DNA of 64,000 bases from Sphingomonas sp. 35-24ZXX (GTDB lineage Bacteria > Pseudomonadota > Alphaproteobacteria > Sphingomonadales > Sphingomonadaceae): the NCBI RefSeq assembly GCF_000786215.1, contig NZ_JROG01000004.1, forward strand, positions 976,362-1,040,361, given 5' to 3'. Below, one piece after another: positions 18,013-26,997 of the stretch (positions within the stretch are counted from its first letter, which is position 1; every line of letters starts with the position of its first letter). The translations under genes and the position numbers were made by a program. The notes beneath the pieces were generated by a model. The model ran no database searches, had not been told where the DNA came from, and worked only from the letters and a program-made list of their open reading frames with translations.

Positions 18013-20337
18013 TCAGAACCGGGCAGTCAGATCGATGCCGAAGGTCCGGCGCTGGCCTGGATAGATGCGCGTGTAGCTGACGCCGGACGTCGGGCCGGCG
18101 TCGGCGGTCGAAGCGACCACCGTGGCACGCGCGATATATTCGTCCTGCAGCAGGTTCTTCGCCCAGATCGCGGCTTCGAACGTGCCGAACTTGAGACCGG
18201 CACGGGCGTTGAGCAGCGAGATTTCGCCCTGGTCCTGCAGGTTGAGGCTGGTCGAATATTTGCCGGCCTGCCAGCTGTAGTCCGCGCGGATATAGCCATC
18301 GACGCCATCGGCGATGTCGGGGATGGTCCAGCTACCGGCGAGCGCGAACTGCGTGTCGGTGGTGCGAGCGATCTGGTTGCCATCCACCGATGCGGTGCAA
18401 TTGCTGGTCAGGACCGTGCTGCCGGCGATTTCGCCGCAGATGTAGGCGACCTCTCCATCCAGAACGCCGCCCTTGTACTTCGGATCGAGCAAGGCGCCGC
18501 TGGCCGACAGCTGCAGGTTCGGCGTGAAGTTGTAGACGAGTTGCGCTTCGATGCCCTTGACCTCGGCATCGCCATTGTTGTCCACCACCGAAAGCGTGCC
18601 ACCGGGGATTTGCGTTTGCGCCTGGATGTTTTGCCAGTCGACATAGAACACATTGGCATTGGCGATCAGCGCCCCATCGAACAGGGTCGACTTGACACCG
18701 AACTCGTAGGTCCAGTTGGTTTCCTCGCTGAAGGCGAAGAACCCGGTGTTGGCCGCATTGGCATTGAAGCCGCCGGTCTTCACGCCCCGCGCAGCGGTGG
18801 CATAGACCAGCAGGTTTGGATCGGCCTTCCAGTTCAAGGACACGCGCGGCGTGGCGTATTTGAACGATTGCTTGCCCAGCACGCCTAGCGAGCTGCCCGT
18901 GCCATCGAATGTCTGGTCATCGATCGTGTAGCGAATCTCGCCCTGCGCGCTGAGCGTGGGAGAGAGCTCGTATCCGATCATGCCATAAATGGCGTGGCCC
19001 TTGGTCCTCAGGATGCCGCCGCGGCTCGAAAAGACCGGAGGGCGGGTTCCGGTGGTGCCGAGCCGCTGGAAGTTCAGCGCCAGAACGTCGGACACCAGCG
19101 AACTGTAATAGTTGAACCCGGCCATCCAGGTGAACGGACCGTCCTGCTTGGACGAAAAGCGCAGGTCGTAGTTCCAGTCGGTGCTGTCGTCGGTCTGCGC
19201 ATTGGTGAACAGCTGTCGCGACAACCCGCCGAACAGCGGCGTGTTGATGGCAGCGGGGTCGCCGGTCGTGTCGATCAGCAGATCGAACTGCGCTTCGGAA
19301 TAGCTGACCAGCGCGGTCACATCGACGATATCGCCTTCGAAGCTCACCCGTCCGTAATACAGGTTGCTGTCGCCCGTCAGGCCATAGCCGGTTTCATCGT
19401 CGAGACTGTAGTTTGTCGGATAGTCGAGCTTGCCGCACAGAAACGTGCTGAGCGCGCGCCCGCCGCCGATGGTGGTGCTGCCGCAATTGTTGAGCGCTGT
19501 CGGGACCGAAAAAAGCGCCGGCTGGTCGTTCTTGGTTTCGGAATGCACGCCAAACAGGTCAAGCGTGAGCCGGTCGGTGATATTCGCGGTGAGCTTGGCA
19601 CCCGCGCTCCAGCGGTCATCCCAGCCGTCGAGCAGCTTGCCCGACCGATCGTTGCGGATCGTGCCGTCGAATTTCGAATATCCGCCGAATATGCGCACCG
19701 CGATGGCGTCGCCCAGCGGCAGGTTGATCGCGCCCCGGCCTTCATAGCGGCCGTAGTTGCCCAGGCTGAGCTGAAGGTTGCCACCAAATTCCCCGGCCTG
19801 CGCGGGCGCGGTGACATAGTTGATCACGCCAGCGAAGGTGTTGCGGCCATACAGCGCGCTTTGCGGACCCTTGACCACCTCGATCCGCTGCAGGTCATAC
19901 TGGTCGAAAGCCAGAGCCGAGCGGTTGTTGAGATAGACCCCGTCGATGAACACGCCGACATTGCCTTGCGGTCCGGTCTGGTCGATCTGCGCTATCCCGC
20001 GCAGTACCGGGGCGGCATAGGCGCCATTGACGTCCTGGAACGCAAGGCCCGGAGTGAACGCCGCCAGGTCGGCAAGCGATTCGATCCCCTTGGCTTCAAG
20101 TTCCTCGCCCGACAGCGCCGTGATGGCCAGCGGAACGTCCTGCAGCCGCTCCTCGCGTCGGCGCGACGTGACCACGATCACCTTCGACATATCGAGCGGG
20201 TCCGAAGCGGCGGCCGGAGCCGTTGCAGCCGACCCAGTGTCCTGCGCCGTGGCCGGCGTGGCCAAGGCACCCAGCGCGGCGCCGGAAAAAAGCGCCATCG
20301 CGCTCGCGGATTTCAAAATGCGGTAACTGTCGGTCAC
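18013..20337 (-). CDS. TonB-dependent outer-membrane receptor 2
   Basis: 774 aa. The GTG at 20337 is chosen because AGGGGG lies 6 nt upstream and it leads straight into a signal peptide ending PATAQ; an ATG at 20352 adds five residues. TonB box VIVVTSRRR, plug with RIEVVKGPQSALYGRNTFAG, barrel ending in LTARF with C-terminal Phe. It sits inside the operon between the triple RidA gene and methyltransferase 2, so the imported substrate is probably what this operon metabolises. Confidence 0.92.
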   Translation of the reverse strand: MTDSYRILKSASAMALFSGAALGALATPATAQDTGSAATAPAAASDPLDMSKVIVVTSRRREERLQDVPLAITALSGEELEAKGIESLADLAAFTPGLAFQDVNGAYAAPVLRGIAQIDQTGPQGNVGVFIDGVYLNNRSALAFDQYDLQRIEVVKGPQSALYGRNTFAGVINYVTAPAQAGEFGGNLQLSLGNYGRYEGRGAINLPLGDAIAVRIFGGYSKFDGTIRNDRSGKLLDGWDDRWSAGAKLTANITDRLTLDLFGVHSETKNDQPALFSVPTALNNCGSTTIGGGRALSTFLCGKLDYPTNYSLDDETGYGLTGDSNLYYGRVSFEGDIVDVTALVSYSEAQFDLLIDTTGDPAAINTPLFGGLSRQLFTNAQTDDSTDWNYDLRFSSKQDGPFTWMAGFNYYSSLVSDVLALNFQRLGTTGTRPPVFSSRGGILRTKGHAIYGMIGYELSPTLSAQGEIRYTIDDQTFDGTGSSLGVLGKQSFKYATPRVSLNWKADPNLLVYATAARGVKTGGFNANAANTGFFAFSEETNWTYEFGVKSTLFDGALIANANVFYVDWQNIQAQTQIPGGTLSVVDNNGDAEVKGIEAQLVYNFTPNLQLSASGALLDPKYKGGVLDGEVAYICGEIAGSTVLTSNCTASVDGNQIARTTDTQFALAGSWTIPDIADGVDGYIRADYSWQAGKYSTSLNLQDQGEISLLNARAGLKFGTFEAAIWAKNLLQDEYIARATVVASTADAGPTSGVSYTRIYPGQRRTFGIDLTARF

Positions 20338-20397
20338 GGGCGACCCCCTCATGGTTGTGGTTAGGCAAAGTCCAGCCATCCTCCCGAATGGAAATCG

Positions 20398-21762
20398 TTA
20401 TTTATCTGGAACATATGCGATCAGATCGAGCAGGGCGTTGGCACCCGGCACGACCAGTGGGCCGCCGACCTTCATGGTGGTCGATGCGGGCTTCACGCCG
20501 GGGAACCACGAAGACCATTCTTCGATGGAATCGGCGAAATGGGTTCCCTCGTCATGGAAGCAGGCGCGGCGAACGATATTCTCGACCGTCGTTCCGCCCG
20601 CTTCACAGATGGCTGCGACGTTCGTCAGCATGAAGCGCATCTGATTCTTGCCGGGCAGGCCGTACCAGGGAAAATTCTCGCGGCGCAGCATGCCCTCGGC
20701 CAACACGCCGCGTGAGTCGCACGCCATCTGCTGGCTCAGGAACAGGAAGTTGCCCACCCGGACCGCCTGCGGTTCGTGGCTGAACGGCTCGGGCGCATCC
20801 GACGTCTCGATCCGCTCGATGGTCACAGTGGCATCGTCGGCCAGCAGCGTCAGGGCAATCTCGACACGGCTGCCGCGCGTGCCCAGCGCCATATAGGGTA
20901 TCACGCAGCGGGCGGGTGGATTGTCAGGGAACCAGCGTCGCCAGGCGCGGTCCATTCCGGCATAATCCGAAGGGTCGCCGATATAGACATCGGCCTTGAC
21001 GACGTTGCGCAGCGACCCGCCGGCAGCCTCGGCATGGCGCTCGAGCTTGGAAAGCGTGTAATCGGTCTGGGCTTCGATGTCGGAACCGTACCAGACATGG
21101 GGATTGGTCCGCGCCTCGCGGGCGAGCGCGCTTGGCGTGCCCATCGACAGATGTTCGCCATAGTCTCCCTGCCAATCGGTGGGTACTTCGCCCGCCAGGA
21201 AGATCCAGTCGCCTCGGCGCAGGGCCGGCGAGTAGCCGGCAAGCGGCGCAGGCACGCCATCACCTGCAGGGCAACCCTGCACCGCGCTGCCATCGACGAT
21301 CGCGATCACGTCGATCTCGATCAGCGCATCCTTGACCGGAAGCGCACGAATGCCAACCGCGGTGGATGCCGGGCGAGGTTCGGTGATGTACGCGTTCCGC
21401 ACATCGAGATAGGGCGATATGCTCAAACCTTCGGGAAAGCATGTCCCATCGGCGAATTCGGCCAATGTCGGCCGATCCCAGGGCAGCCATTGCCAGATCC
21501 GGGCGACATCGGTGGCAAGGTCTGCTCCCGCAGCGGCGAGGGTGCGCTTGAGGGTCTCCATCACGAAGCGCGATTGCAGCGCCTGTGCGTCGTGCAGATT
21601 GGCATTGGCAGGAATGGCTTGCGGAGCGATACCGGTGACAAAGTCGCTGGCAAGTTGACCGGAGACGAACACCCAATCCGCAGCTTTCACGGCGGGGGAA
21701 TAGGGCATCAATGGCTGGGGTATGTCGGGCCATATGGCCTGAGGCGCCTTTGGGTCGGTCAA
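20398..21762 (-). CDS. Triple-domain RidA (YjgF/YER057c) protein
   Basis: 454 aa, about three times the usual 130-aa RidA. Three repeats can be traced: MPYSPAVKAADWVFVSGQLA (about 18-150), GYSPALRRGDWIFLAGEVP (about 175-300) and HEPQAVRVGNFLFLSQQMA (about 315-450), the last with a GANALLDLIAYV ending. RidA proteins hydrolyse reactive enamines/imines or related C-N intermediates; the trimer forms its active sites between subunits, so a fused trimer is an attractive reading. It lies between an SDR and receptor 2 in the operon. Confidence 0.85.
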   Translation of the reverse strand: MTDPKAPQAIWPDIPQPLMPYSPAVKAADWVFVSGQLASDFVTGIAPQAIPANANLHDAQALQSRFVMETLKRTLAAAGADLATDVARIWQWLPWDRPTLAEFADGTCFPEGLSISPYLDVRNAYITEPRPASTAVGIRALPVKDALIEIDVIAIVDGSAVQGCPAGDGVPAPLAGYSPALRRGDWIFLAGEVPTDWQGDYGEHLSMGTPSALAREARTNPHVWYGSDIEAQTDYTLSKLERHAEAAGGSLRNVVKADVYIGDPSDYAGMDRAWRRWFPDNPPARCVIPYMALGTRGSRVEIALTLLADDATVTIERIETSDAPEPFSHEPQAVRVGNFLFLSQQMACDSRGVLAEGMLRRENFPWYGLPGKNQMRFMLTNVAAICEAGGTTVENIVRRACFHDEGTHFADSIEEWSSWFPGVKPASTTMKVGGPLVVPGANALLDLIAYVPDK

Positions 21763-21818
21763 AACTCTGCTCCCGGATGATGGATGTGTCTCGATGCAGG
21801 GGCCGGGTCAGCGGCCAG

Positions 21819-22610
21819 TCAGGTCAGGCCTCCATCCACGGTGATCGTCTGGCCGGTGGTCCAGCCGGACTGGGCCGACACAAGAAAGGCAATGGTGCCG
21901 GCGATGTCGGCGGGGTCACCCACGCGGCCCAGCGGCGTGCTGCTGGCGATGCCAGCCATCGTCGGCGCATCGATCCATGCGGTCATCGCGGTTCGTGTGG
22001 CTCCAGGCGCGACGGCGTTGACGCGAATGCCGCGTTCGCCCAGCTCGCGGGCAAGGCCTTTGGTAAGCGCTGCCACCGCCGCCTTGGTGGCGCCGTACAC
22101 CGTGAGCCCGGGCAACGGATCGTGCGCCAGGTTCGAACCGAGGTTGACGATGGCACTGCCGCTGCACATGTGCACGGCGCAGGCCTGGGTCATCAGCACG
22201 ATGCTTTTGACGTTCACCGCGAAGGCGCGATCGACATCGGCTTCGGTCATGCTGCCAAAGGGGTGATGAGACGAGATGCCGGCATTGTTGACCAGCGCAT
22301 CGATCCGACCGAAGCGCGCGATCACCGTATCGATGATCATCGCGACATCGGGACCGTGCGACACGTCGCCGCGCAGCGCGAGTGCAACCCCGCCCTCGGC
22401 AGTGATTTCCCCCTCCAGCGCCTCTGCTGCGGCTTGGGAACTGTTGAAGACTATGACCACGGCAAAACCCTGGCTGGCCAGCGCGCGGCATGCCGCCGAC
22501 CCGATTCCGCCTGCGCCCCCGGTGACAATGGCAACGGCATTGCACCCGGGCGCACCGCCTGTGCCGGCGGTGCCGCTTTGGGTGTCAAACTGGTGCCGTC
22601 CAATTGTCAT
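21819..22610 (-). CDS. SDR-family oxidoreductase (first gene of the long operon)
   Basis: 263 aa classical SDR: VTGGAGGIGSAA, VNNAGIS, Ser in NLGSN and YGATK spaced 13 residues apart, and a TVDGG C-terminus. It would reduce a carbonyl or oxidise an alcohol with NAD(P). It begins only 1 bp from the 22612-22633 motif and shows no ribosome-binding site, so translation may be from a very short or absent leader. It is divergent from the MFS exporter gene. Confidence 0.88.
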   Translation of the reverse strand: MTIGRHQFDTQSGTAGTGGAPGCNAVAIVTGGAGGIGSAACRALASQGFAVVIVFNSSQAAAEALEGEITAEGGVALALRGDVSHGPDVAMIIDTVIARFGRIDALVNNAGISSHHPFGSMTEADVDRAFAVNVKSIVLMTQACAVHMCSGSAIVNLGSNLAHDPLPGLTVYGATKAAVAALTKGLARELGERGIRVNAVAPGATRTAMTAWIDAPTMAGIASSTPLGRVGDPADIAGTIAFLVSAQSGWTTGQTITVDGGLT

Positions 22611-22611
22611 G

Positions 22612-22633
22612 TTGATATAACTATACTACAATT
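22612..22633. promoter_or_regulatory. Candidate GntR/UTRA operator, site A
   Basis: TTGATATA-N8-ACAATT, identical in form to sites at 27981-28002 and 28997-29018. It lies between the divergent SDR operon (starting 22610) and the MFS gene (22768). The outer arms TTG/CAA and inner ATA/TA(C) give weak dyad symmetry, and its orientation relative to genes differs between sites, as expected of an operator. Confidence 0.6.
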
Positions 22634-22767
22634 AAATCGACGTCAAAGTCATAGTTGTTGGCGGGTTGGCCGACCGCAGTGCCCCGCAAATTCGGAAGGG
22701 TAAAACATTGAGAATCAACGATAAAAAAATCGGCACTCAGTCTGGATCAGCCGATCAGGTGGTCTTT

Positions 22768-23931
22768 ATGTCACCTTCGCTGACGGCCATTTTTGCGTTG
22801 GCGTGCGGGCTTATGGCTGCGAATCTCTATTATGCGCAGCCGCTGATCGCGGTGATCGGAAGCGATCTGGGAATATCGGTGTCGCAGCTCGGCTTCATCG
22901 TGACGTTGACCCAGCTGGGCTATTGCGCCGGCCTGCTGTTCATCGTGCCGCTGGCCGACCGGCTCGAGAACCGGCGCCTCGTGCTTGCGCTCACGCTGGC
23001 CGCGGCCGTGGGTCTGGCAGCTGCAGCCAGCGCGCAGAACGCCGCAATGTTTCTGGTCGCGACCTGCATTGCCGGCATCTGTTCGGTCGGTGCGCAGGTG
23101 CTGGTCCCGCTGGCTGCCCACCTGTCTGAACCCAGCCGTCAGGGCAGGGTGATCGGCTATATCATGGCCGGTTTGCTGGCGGGGATCATGCTGGCACGGC
23201 CTTTGTCCAGCGCCCTCACGCAGTCGTTCGGATGGCGAGTCGCCTTTGCGGTGCCGTCCGTGTTGATGATCGGCCTGGCTGCCGTGCTTTGGCTGACTAT
23301 GCCGCGCCGCCAGCCAGAGGGCCGGGACGCCTTGCATCTCATCTGGCGGTCGATGGCGCAGCTGCTGGGCCGGTTCTCGCAGCTTCGCCGCCGTGCCTTC
23401 TATCAGGCGTGTTTGTTTGGCAGCTTCAACGTGTTCTGGACCGCAGCGCCGCTCGTGCTGGAAGATCGGTTCGGGTTCGACCAGGGCAAGATTGCGCTGT
23501 TCGCGCTGGCCGGCGCAGGGGGCGCGCTGGCCGCACCATTGGCCGGAAGGTTGGCCGATGCCGGAAAGACACAGATCGCGTCGGCCGCAGCGATGCTGGG
23601 AATGGCCGTGTGCTTTGCCGCCTCGGTCCCGGTGGTTGTCTGGGGATCGGCGCTGGCGCTGGTCGCGCTGGCGATCGCCATCGACGCGGCAACGCAGGCC
23701 AACCAGGTGTTAGGGCAGGCGCGGGTCTATAGCCTGGCGCCGGAATATCGGGGCCGGATCAATGCGGTCTATATTTCCCTGATGTTCGTCGGCGGCGCCG
23801 CAGGGTCGGCAATCGCGCCACTGCTGTATGCCTATGCAGGCTGGACGGCGTGTGCCGCGGCCGGTGCCGGTTTCGCGCTGTTGGCGCTGGCGGCCTGGGC
23901 CACAGAGCCGCGCGAGCAGGCGGCGGGCTGA
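22768..23931 (+). CDS. MFS transporter (drug/metabolite exporter type)
   Basis: 387 aa from ATG 22768 (AGGTGG 5 nt upstream). A TTG at 22708 with GGAAGG upstream would add 20 residues, but that stretch uses codons (AGA, AAA, TCT, TCA) unlike the gene body. About 12 membrane segments; ACGLMAANLYYAQPLIAVI in helix 1 and LADRLENRRLVLALTL around the loop 2-3 motif are typical of the YgaY/NepI-like MFS branch. Divergent from the SDR operon and sharing motif A, so probably co-regulated. Confidence 0.85.
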   Translation: MSPSLTAIFALACGLMAANLYYAQPLIAVIGSDLGISVSQLGFIVTLTQLGYCAGLLFIVPLADRLENRRLVLALTLAAAVGLAAAASAQNAAMFLVATCIAGICSVGAQVLVPLAAHLSEPSRQGRVIGYIMAGLLAGIMLARPLSSALTQSFGWRVAFAVPSVLMIGLAAVLWLTMPRRQPEGRDALHLIWRSMAQLLGRFSQLRRRAFYQACLFGSFNVFWTAAPLVLEDRFGFDQGKIALFALAGAGGALAAPLAGRLADAGKTQIASAAAMLGMAVCFAASVPVVVWGSALALVALAIAIDAATQANQVLGQARVYSLAPEYRGRINAVYISLMFVGGAAGSAIAPLLYAYAGWTACAAAGAGFALLALAAWATEPREQAAG

Positions 23932-23938
23932 ACCGCAG

Positions 23939-23958
23939 CCCGTCGCGTCATCGACGGG
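23939..23958. terminator. Hairpin between convergent genes
   Basis: CCCGTCG (23939-23945) and CGACGGG (23952-23958) form a perfect 7-bp GC-rich stem with a 6-nt loop in the 27-bp gap between the MFS stop and the SnoaL-like stop. No T-tract on either side, so its terminator role is inferred from position. Confidence 0.45.
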
Positions 23959-24459
23959 TCAGTCACGCGCGGGCCGCTGGCGCGCCATTCCCCCCAAGAC
24001 CTTCCAGGTTCCGTTCTGGCGGACCCAGGTATGGGTGACTTCGTAATGCTGGTCGGCAGGTGTCCCATCGGCCATACGGGTGCGGTGGGTCTTGTAATAG
24101 ATCACGGCGGTATCGCCGTTGAGGGCAAGGTCGAGATAGGTCATCTTGAGGACCTCCTGCGTCTTTCCCTGCATCTTGCGACCGGTATCCTTCAGGCCGT
24201 CCTCGCCTTTCGGGACGTCGTTGAACGGCGGCCAGGCGATGTAGTTGTCGGCAATCGATGCGAGGTACAGCGAAAGGTCACCGCGACTTCGCCCCTCGTA
24301 GATGGCCAGCTCCTTGGCCCAGAGCTCTTTCTGCACGGCCTCGAACCTCTCGGTCTCACCTGCTGGCACCGATTGCGCGCGGGCGTCGCCGATGGACGCC
24401 ATCCCGGAAACGGTGAGGCTGACGATGGCGAGCGCAAGCGAAGAGAATCTGGTCATCAT
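23959..24459 (-). CDS. Secreted SnoaL/DUF4440-like (NTF2 fold) protein
   Basis: 166 aa with a signal peptide (MMTRFSSLALAIVSLTVSG to DARAQ). The mature part looks like an NTF2-fold domain: AIYEGRSRGDLSLYLASIADNY, then GDTAVIYYKTHRT and HTWVRQNGTWKVLGG at the end. Such domains act as small-molecule isomerases or binding modules. ATGA overlap with the deacetylase gene upstream; last gene of this minus-strand operon. Confidence 0.82.
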   Translation of the reverse strand: MMTRFSSLALAIVSLTVSGMASIGDARAQSVPAGETERFEAVQKELWAKELAIYEGRSRGDLSLYLASIADNYIAWPPFNDVPKGEDGLKDTGRKMQGKTQEVLKMTYLDLALNGDTAVIYYKTHRTRMADGTPADQHYEVTHTWVRQNGTWKVLGGMARQRPARD

Positions 24460-25391
24460 GGTCTGTGCTCCGGAACAAGGCTGGGGGACAGGGCGCTGGC
24501 GATCTCGCCGGTGGTCAGAAAGTCTGTGGCCTCGGATTGAGCGAGCCAGCGCAGCAGCCGTTCGAACGCACCGATGCGATAGGGCAGGCCGAGGATATAA
24601 GGGGTGACATGCAGCGGCAGCATCCGCGGCGCAGCCTCGCTGGCCAGCCAGGCATGCGCATCCTGGATCTGCTGCACATAGCTGTCGGCGGAATGCTGCT
24701 GGACCGTAATGATCTGGCGGTCGGACAGTTCATGGTTCAGCGGCACATTGGTGATCGGCCCGGCGGGCGTCTCGAAGCGATAGGGCAGGTCGTCATTGGG
24801 CCAATCACACATATAGGCGAGCCCCGCTTGCTTTAGCAGGCGCGGGGTGTTGAACGATTGCGACCGCGCGATCGACATCCATCCGCGGGGCCGCTGTCCG
24901 GTTGCGACCTCCAGAATGTCGAGCGACTGCGTGATAAGGGCGCATTCCCGCGCCTCGGGGAGCGAACTGTCGATCGTCCCGTCCATCTCGGTCGAATGCG
25001 CGACGATCTCGTGCCCGGCGCTGACGATATCGGTGATGATCGAGGGATAGCGCTGCGCGATCGCGGCATTGGTGGCGACCGAGACCCGAGCGCCCACCTG
25101 TGCGCAGGCATCGAGCATCCGATAGAGCCCGATCCGGGTGCCGTATTCGCGCGAAGTATAATGACGAAAATCGGGGTACGCGGTCTGCATGTGGCCGGGG
25201 GCCTTGAACGCGGCATCGGCAGCCGGAAGGATCGGAAACCATTCCAGGCTGATCATGATGGCAACCGCGATCCGGCAACCGCCTGGCCATGCCAGAGCAG
25301 GTCGGGTGTGAATGTTCGACCAGGCATAGAGGTCATGGTCCATGCCCCTGCGGCGCATGGGATAGGCCATGCAGGCGGGATCGAGCGTCAT
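24456..25391 (-). CDS. Polysaccharide-deacetylase-family (NodB/PuuE-type) hydrolase 1
   Basis: 311 aa. NodB-barrel features: AVAIMISLEWFP at the first strand, GHEIVAHSTEMDG (metal-binding His region), RGWMSIARSQSFNTP, and LPLHVTPYILGLPYR near the end. Proteins of this size in catabolic clusters belong to the PuuE allantoinase/cyclic imide hydrolase branch, which opens cyclic amides or imides rather than deacetylating sugars. Coupled by ATGA overlaps to both neighbours and paralogous to the next gene, 25388-26314. Confidence 0.83.
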   Translation of the reverse strand: MTLDPACMAYPMRRRGMDHDLYAWSNIHTRPALAWPGGCRIAVAIMISLEWFPILPAADAAFKAPGHMQTAYPDFRHYTSREYGTRIGLYRMLDACAQVGARVSVATNAAIAQRYPSIITDIVSAGHEIVAHSTEMDGTIDSSLPEARECALITQSLDILEVATGQRPRGWMSIARSQSFNTPRLLKQAGLAYMCDWPNDDLPYRFETPAGPITNVPLNHELSDRQIITVQQHSADSYVQQIQDAHAWLASEAAPRMLPLHVTPYILGLPYRIGAFERLLRWLAQSEATDFLTTGEIASALSPSLVPEHRP

Positions 25392-26314
25392 CGGCGGGGT
25401 TCTCCGGTGGCATAGCGTGCGGCGTCACGGGTCACCGCCTGCGGATAGTTCTGGCCGATGAAATGCTCGGCAATGTCGCCGGAGCGGGTGATCCATGCAC
25501 GGCCATCGGCCGCGATATGGCGCAGCACGTCCTCGAACGGGCCAATGCGGTGCGGCTGGCCGATCAGATAGGCATGCAGCGGAATGCACATCACCGTACC
25601 GCCCTCGTCGGCGAGCCGGTCATACTGGCGGATCAGCGTATCAGCATAGTCGCGCGGGCTCATATTGTAGACGAAGAAGCCGTAATGATCGTTGACCTCG
25701 AGGCTGTAGGGCATCGAGATCAGCGTGCCGGTCTTCACATGGACGGGCGCTGGCTGGTCATCGTGATACAGGTCGCAGGTATAGCTCAGCCCGTATTCTG
25801 CAATGAGGTCGAGCGTGCGCGGCGTATGCGTAAGCGCCGGAGCCAGCCATCCCTTGATGGTCTGGCCGGTCGCCTCGCGCACCGTGGCGATCGCATCCTC
25901 GATCATCGCGCGCTCTTGCGCTTCGTCCATGCCGTAGCTGTAGCGGGTGTTGTAGATGCCGTGGCTGAAGAACTCCCAGCCGCGCGCATCGGCATCGGCC
26001 ACGATCTCCGGGATATGCTGGCAAAGCGCGACCGACAGCGAGACCGATCCGGGAAACCCGTGCTTGGTCATCATGTCCGCCATGCGCCAATGGGCGACCC
26101 GGTTGCCATAGTCACGGTGGCCATAGCCCACGACATCGGGATGCGGCCGCGCCCAGCTCTTGCGGTGAGGGTTGGCTGGCGGGTCGAGCTCATAGAACTC
26201 CAGATTGGGCGACACCCAGACGGCGACCTTTTTGGCGTCGGGCCATGCGATCGGGGGCCTGCCGCGATAGGGGCGGAAATCGTAAAGCCCGGGGTCCTTT
26301 TGCTGGTCTTGCAT
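25388..26314 (-). CDS. Polysaccharide-deacetylase-family (NodB/PuuE-type) hydrolase 2
   Basis: 308 aa from ATG 26314, which overlaps the previous stop (TGATG). Motifs: VAVWVSPNLEFYELDP, WEFFSHGIYNTRYSYGM (the H-x-YN-TR pattern common in PuuE-like members), KGWLAPALTHTPRTLDL, and CIPLHAYLIGQPHR. It shares architecture with the adjacent 311-aa gene, so the pair could form a heteromer or act on two related cyclic amides. Cytoplasmic. Confidence 0.84.
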   Translation of the reverse strand: MQDQQKDPGLYDFRPYRGRPPIAWPDAKKVAVWVSPNLEFYELDPPANPHRKSWARPHPDVVGYGHRDYGNRVAHWRMADMMTKHGFPGSVSLSVALCQHIPEIVADADARGWEFFSHGIYNTRYSYGMDEAQERAMIEDAIATVREATGQTIKGWLAPALTHTPRTLDLIAEYGLSYTCDLYHDDQPAPVHVKTGTLISMPYSLEVNDHYGFFVYNMSPRDYADTLIRQYDRLADEGGTVMCIPLHAYLIGQPHRIGPFEDVLRHIAADGRAWITRSGDIAEHFIGQNYPQAVTRDAARYATGEPRR

Positions 26315-26997
26315 CAGCGCGCCTCCAGCCAATCGACGACGTCCTGCACGGGAACGACATCAGCGTATTTCAGCTGCAGGTCGGTCAGGTTGGCGAAGTG
26401 AAAGCTTTCGTGCTTGTCAGCGCAGGTTTCGATCGGGACGATCGTGCGATAGCCCCGGCTGAGCGAATCGACTGCCGTTGCGCGGACGCAGCCCGATGTC
26501 GAGCCGCCGGTGACGACGACGGTATCGACCTTGTGCCATACCAGCAGGCTTTGCAGTGGGGTCTCGAAGAACGCGCTGGGCATCCGCTTGGTGTAGATCG
26601 CATCGACGGCGTGATCGATCTCGCAGCGATCGTCGAAGGCGTGCCGACGGCTGTCGTATTTGATGTTCTGCAAGCTGTCGGGCGTGTCGGTACGCGTCCC
26701 CCACACACCCGCGTCCGCCGCGCTGTCCATATAACCCACATGGGTCCAGACCACGGGCATTCCGGCGGCCCTGGCGAGCCGCGAGATCGTGTTGGTATGC
26801 TCGATCTGGCGCGGGTCGGTTTCATAGGCGGTCTTGAACTCGTCGATCCGGGTATAGGCGTTCTGGAAATCCACGTTGACGATGGCCAGCTTGGCCCCGA
26901 AGCCGAACCGCGCGCGTGCGGGATTGGCCATCACCTCCTCGAAAATCTGCCGGGCGGTGCGGCCATCGCTGACCATGCGGGTTCCGGGAATTGTCAT
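26314..26997 (-). CDS. Isochorismatase-family cysteine hydrolase (amidase type)
   Basis: 227 aa. The catalytic triad is visible: Asp in VNVDFQNAYT, Lys in YTKRMPSAFFET, Cys in GGSTSGCVRATAVDS with the preceding non-proline variation. The family includes N-carbamoylsarcosine amidase and maleamate amidohydrolase, both releasing ammonia from a linear amide. Next to two ring-opening-type hydrolases, a job on the opened amide is an attractive inference. Start overlaps the lyase stop (ATGA). Confidence 0.87.
   Translation of the reverse strand: MTIPGTRMVSDGRTARQIFEEVMANPARARFGFGAKLAIVNVDFQNAYTRIDEFKTAYETDPRQIEHTNTISRLARAAGMPVVWTHVGYMDSAADAGVWGTRTDTPDSLQNIKYDSRRHAFDDRCEIDHAVDAIYTKRMPSAFFETPLQSLLVWHKVDTVVVTGGSTSGCVRATAVDSLSRGYRTIVPIETCADKHESFHFANLTDLQLKYADVVPVQDVVDWLEAR

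Noticed and set aside
22666..22767. Upstream extension of the MFS gene using TTG starts
   Set aside because: AT-rich codons unlike the gene body and a good ribosome-binding site at ATG 22768; kept only as an alternative.
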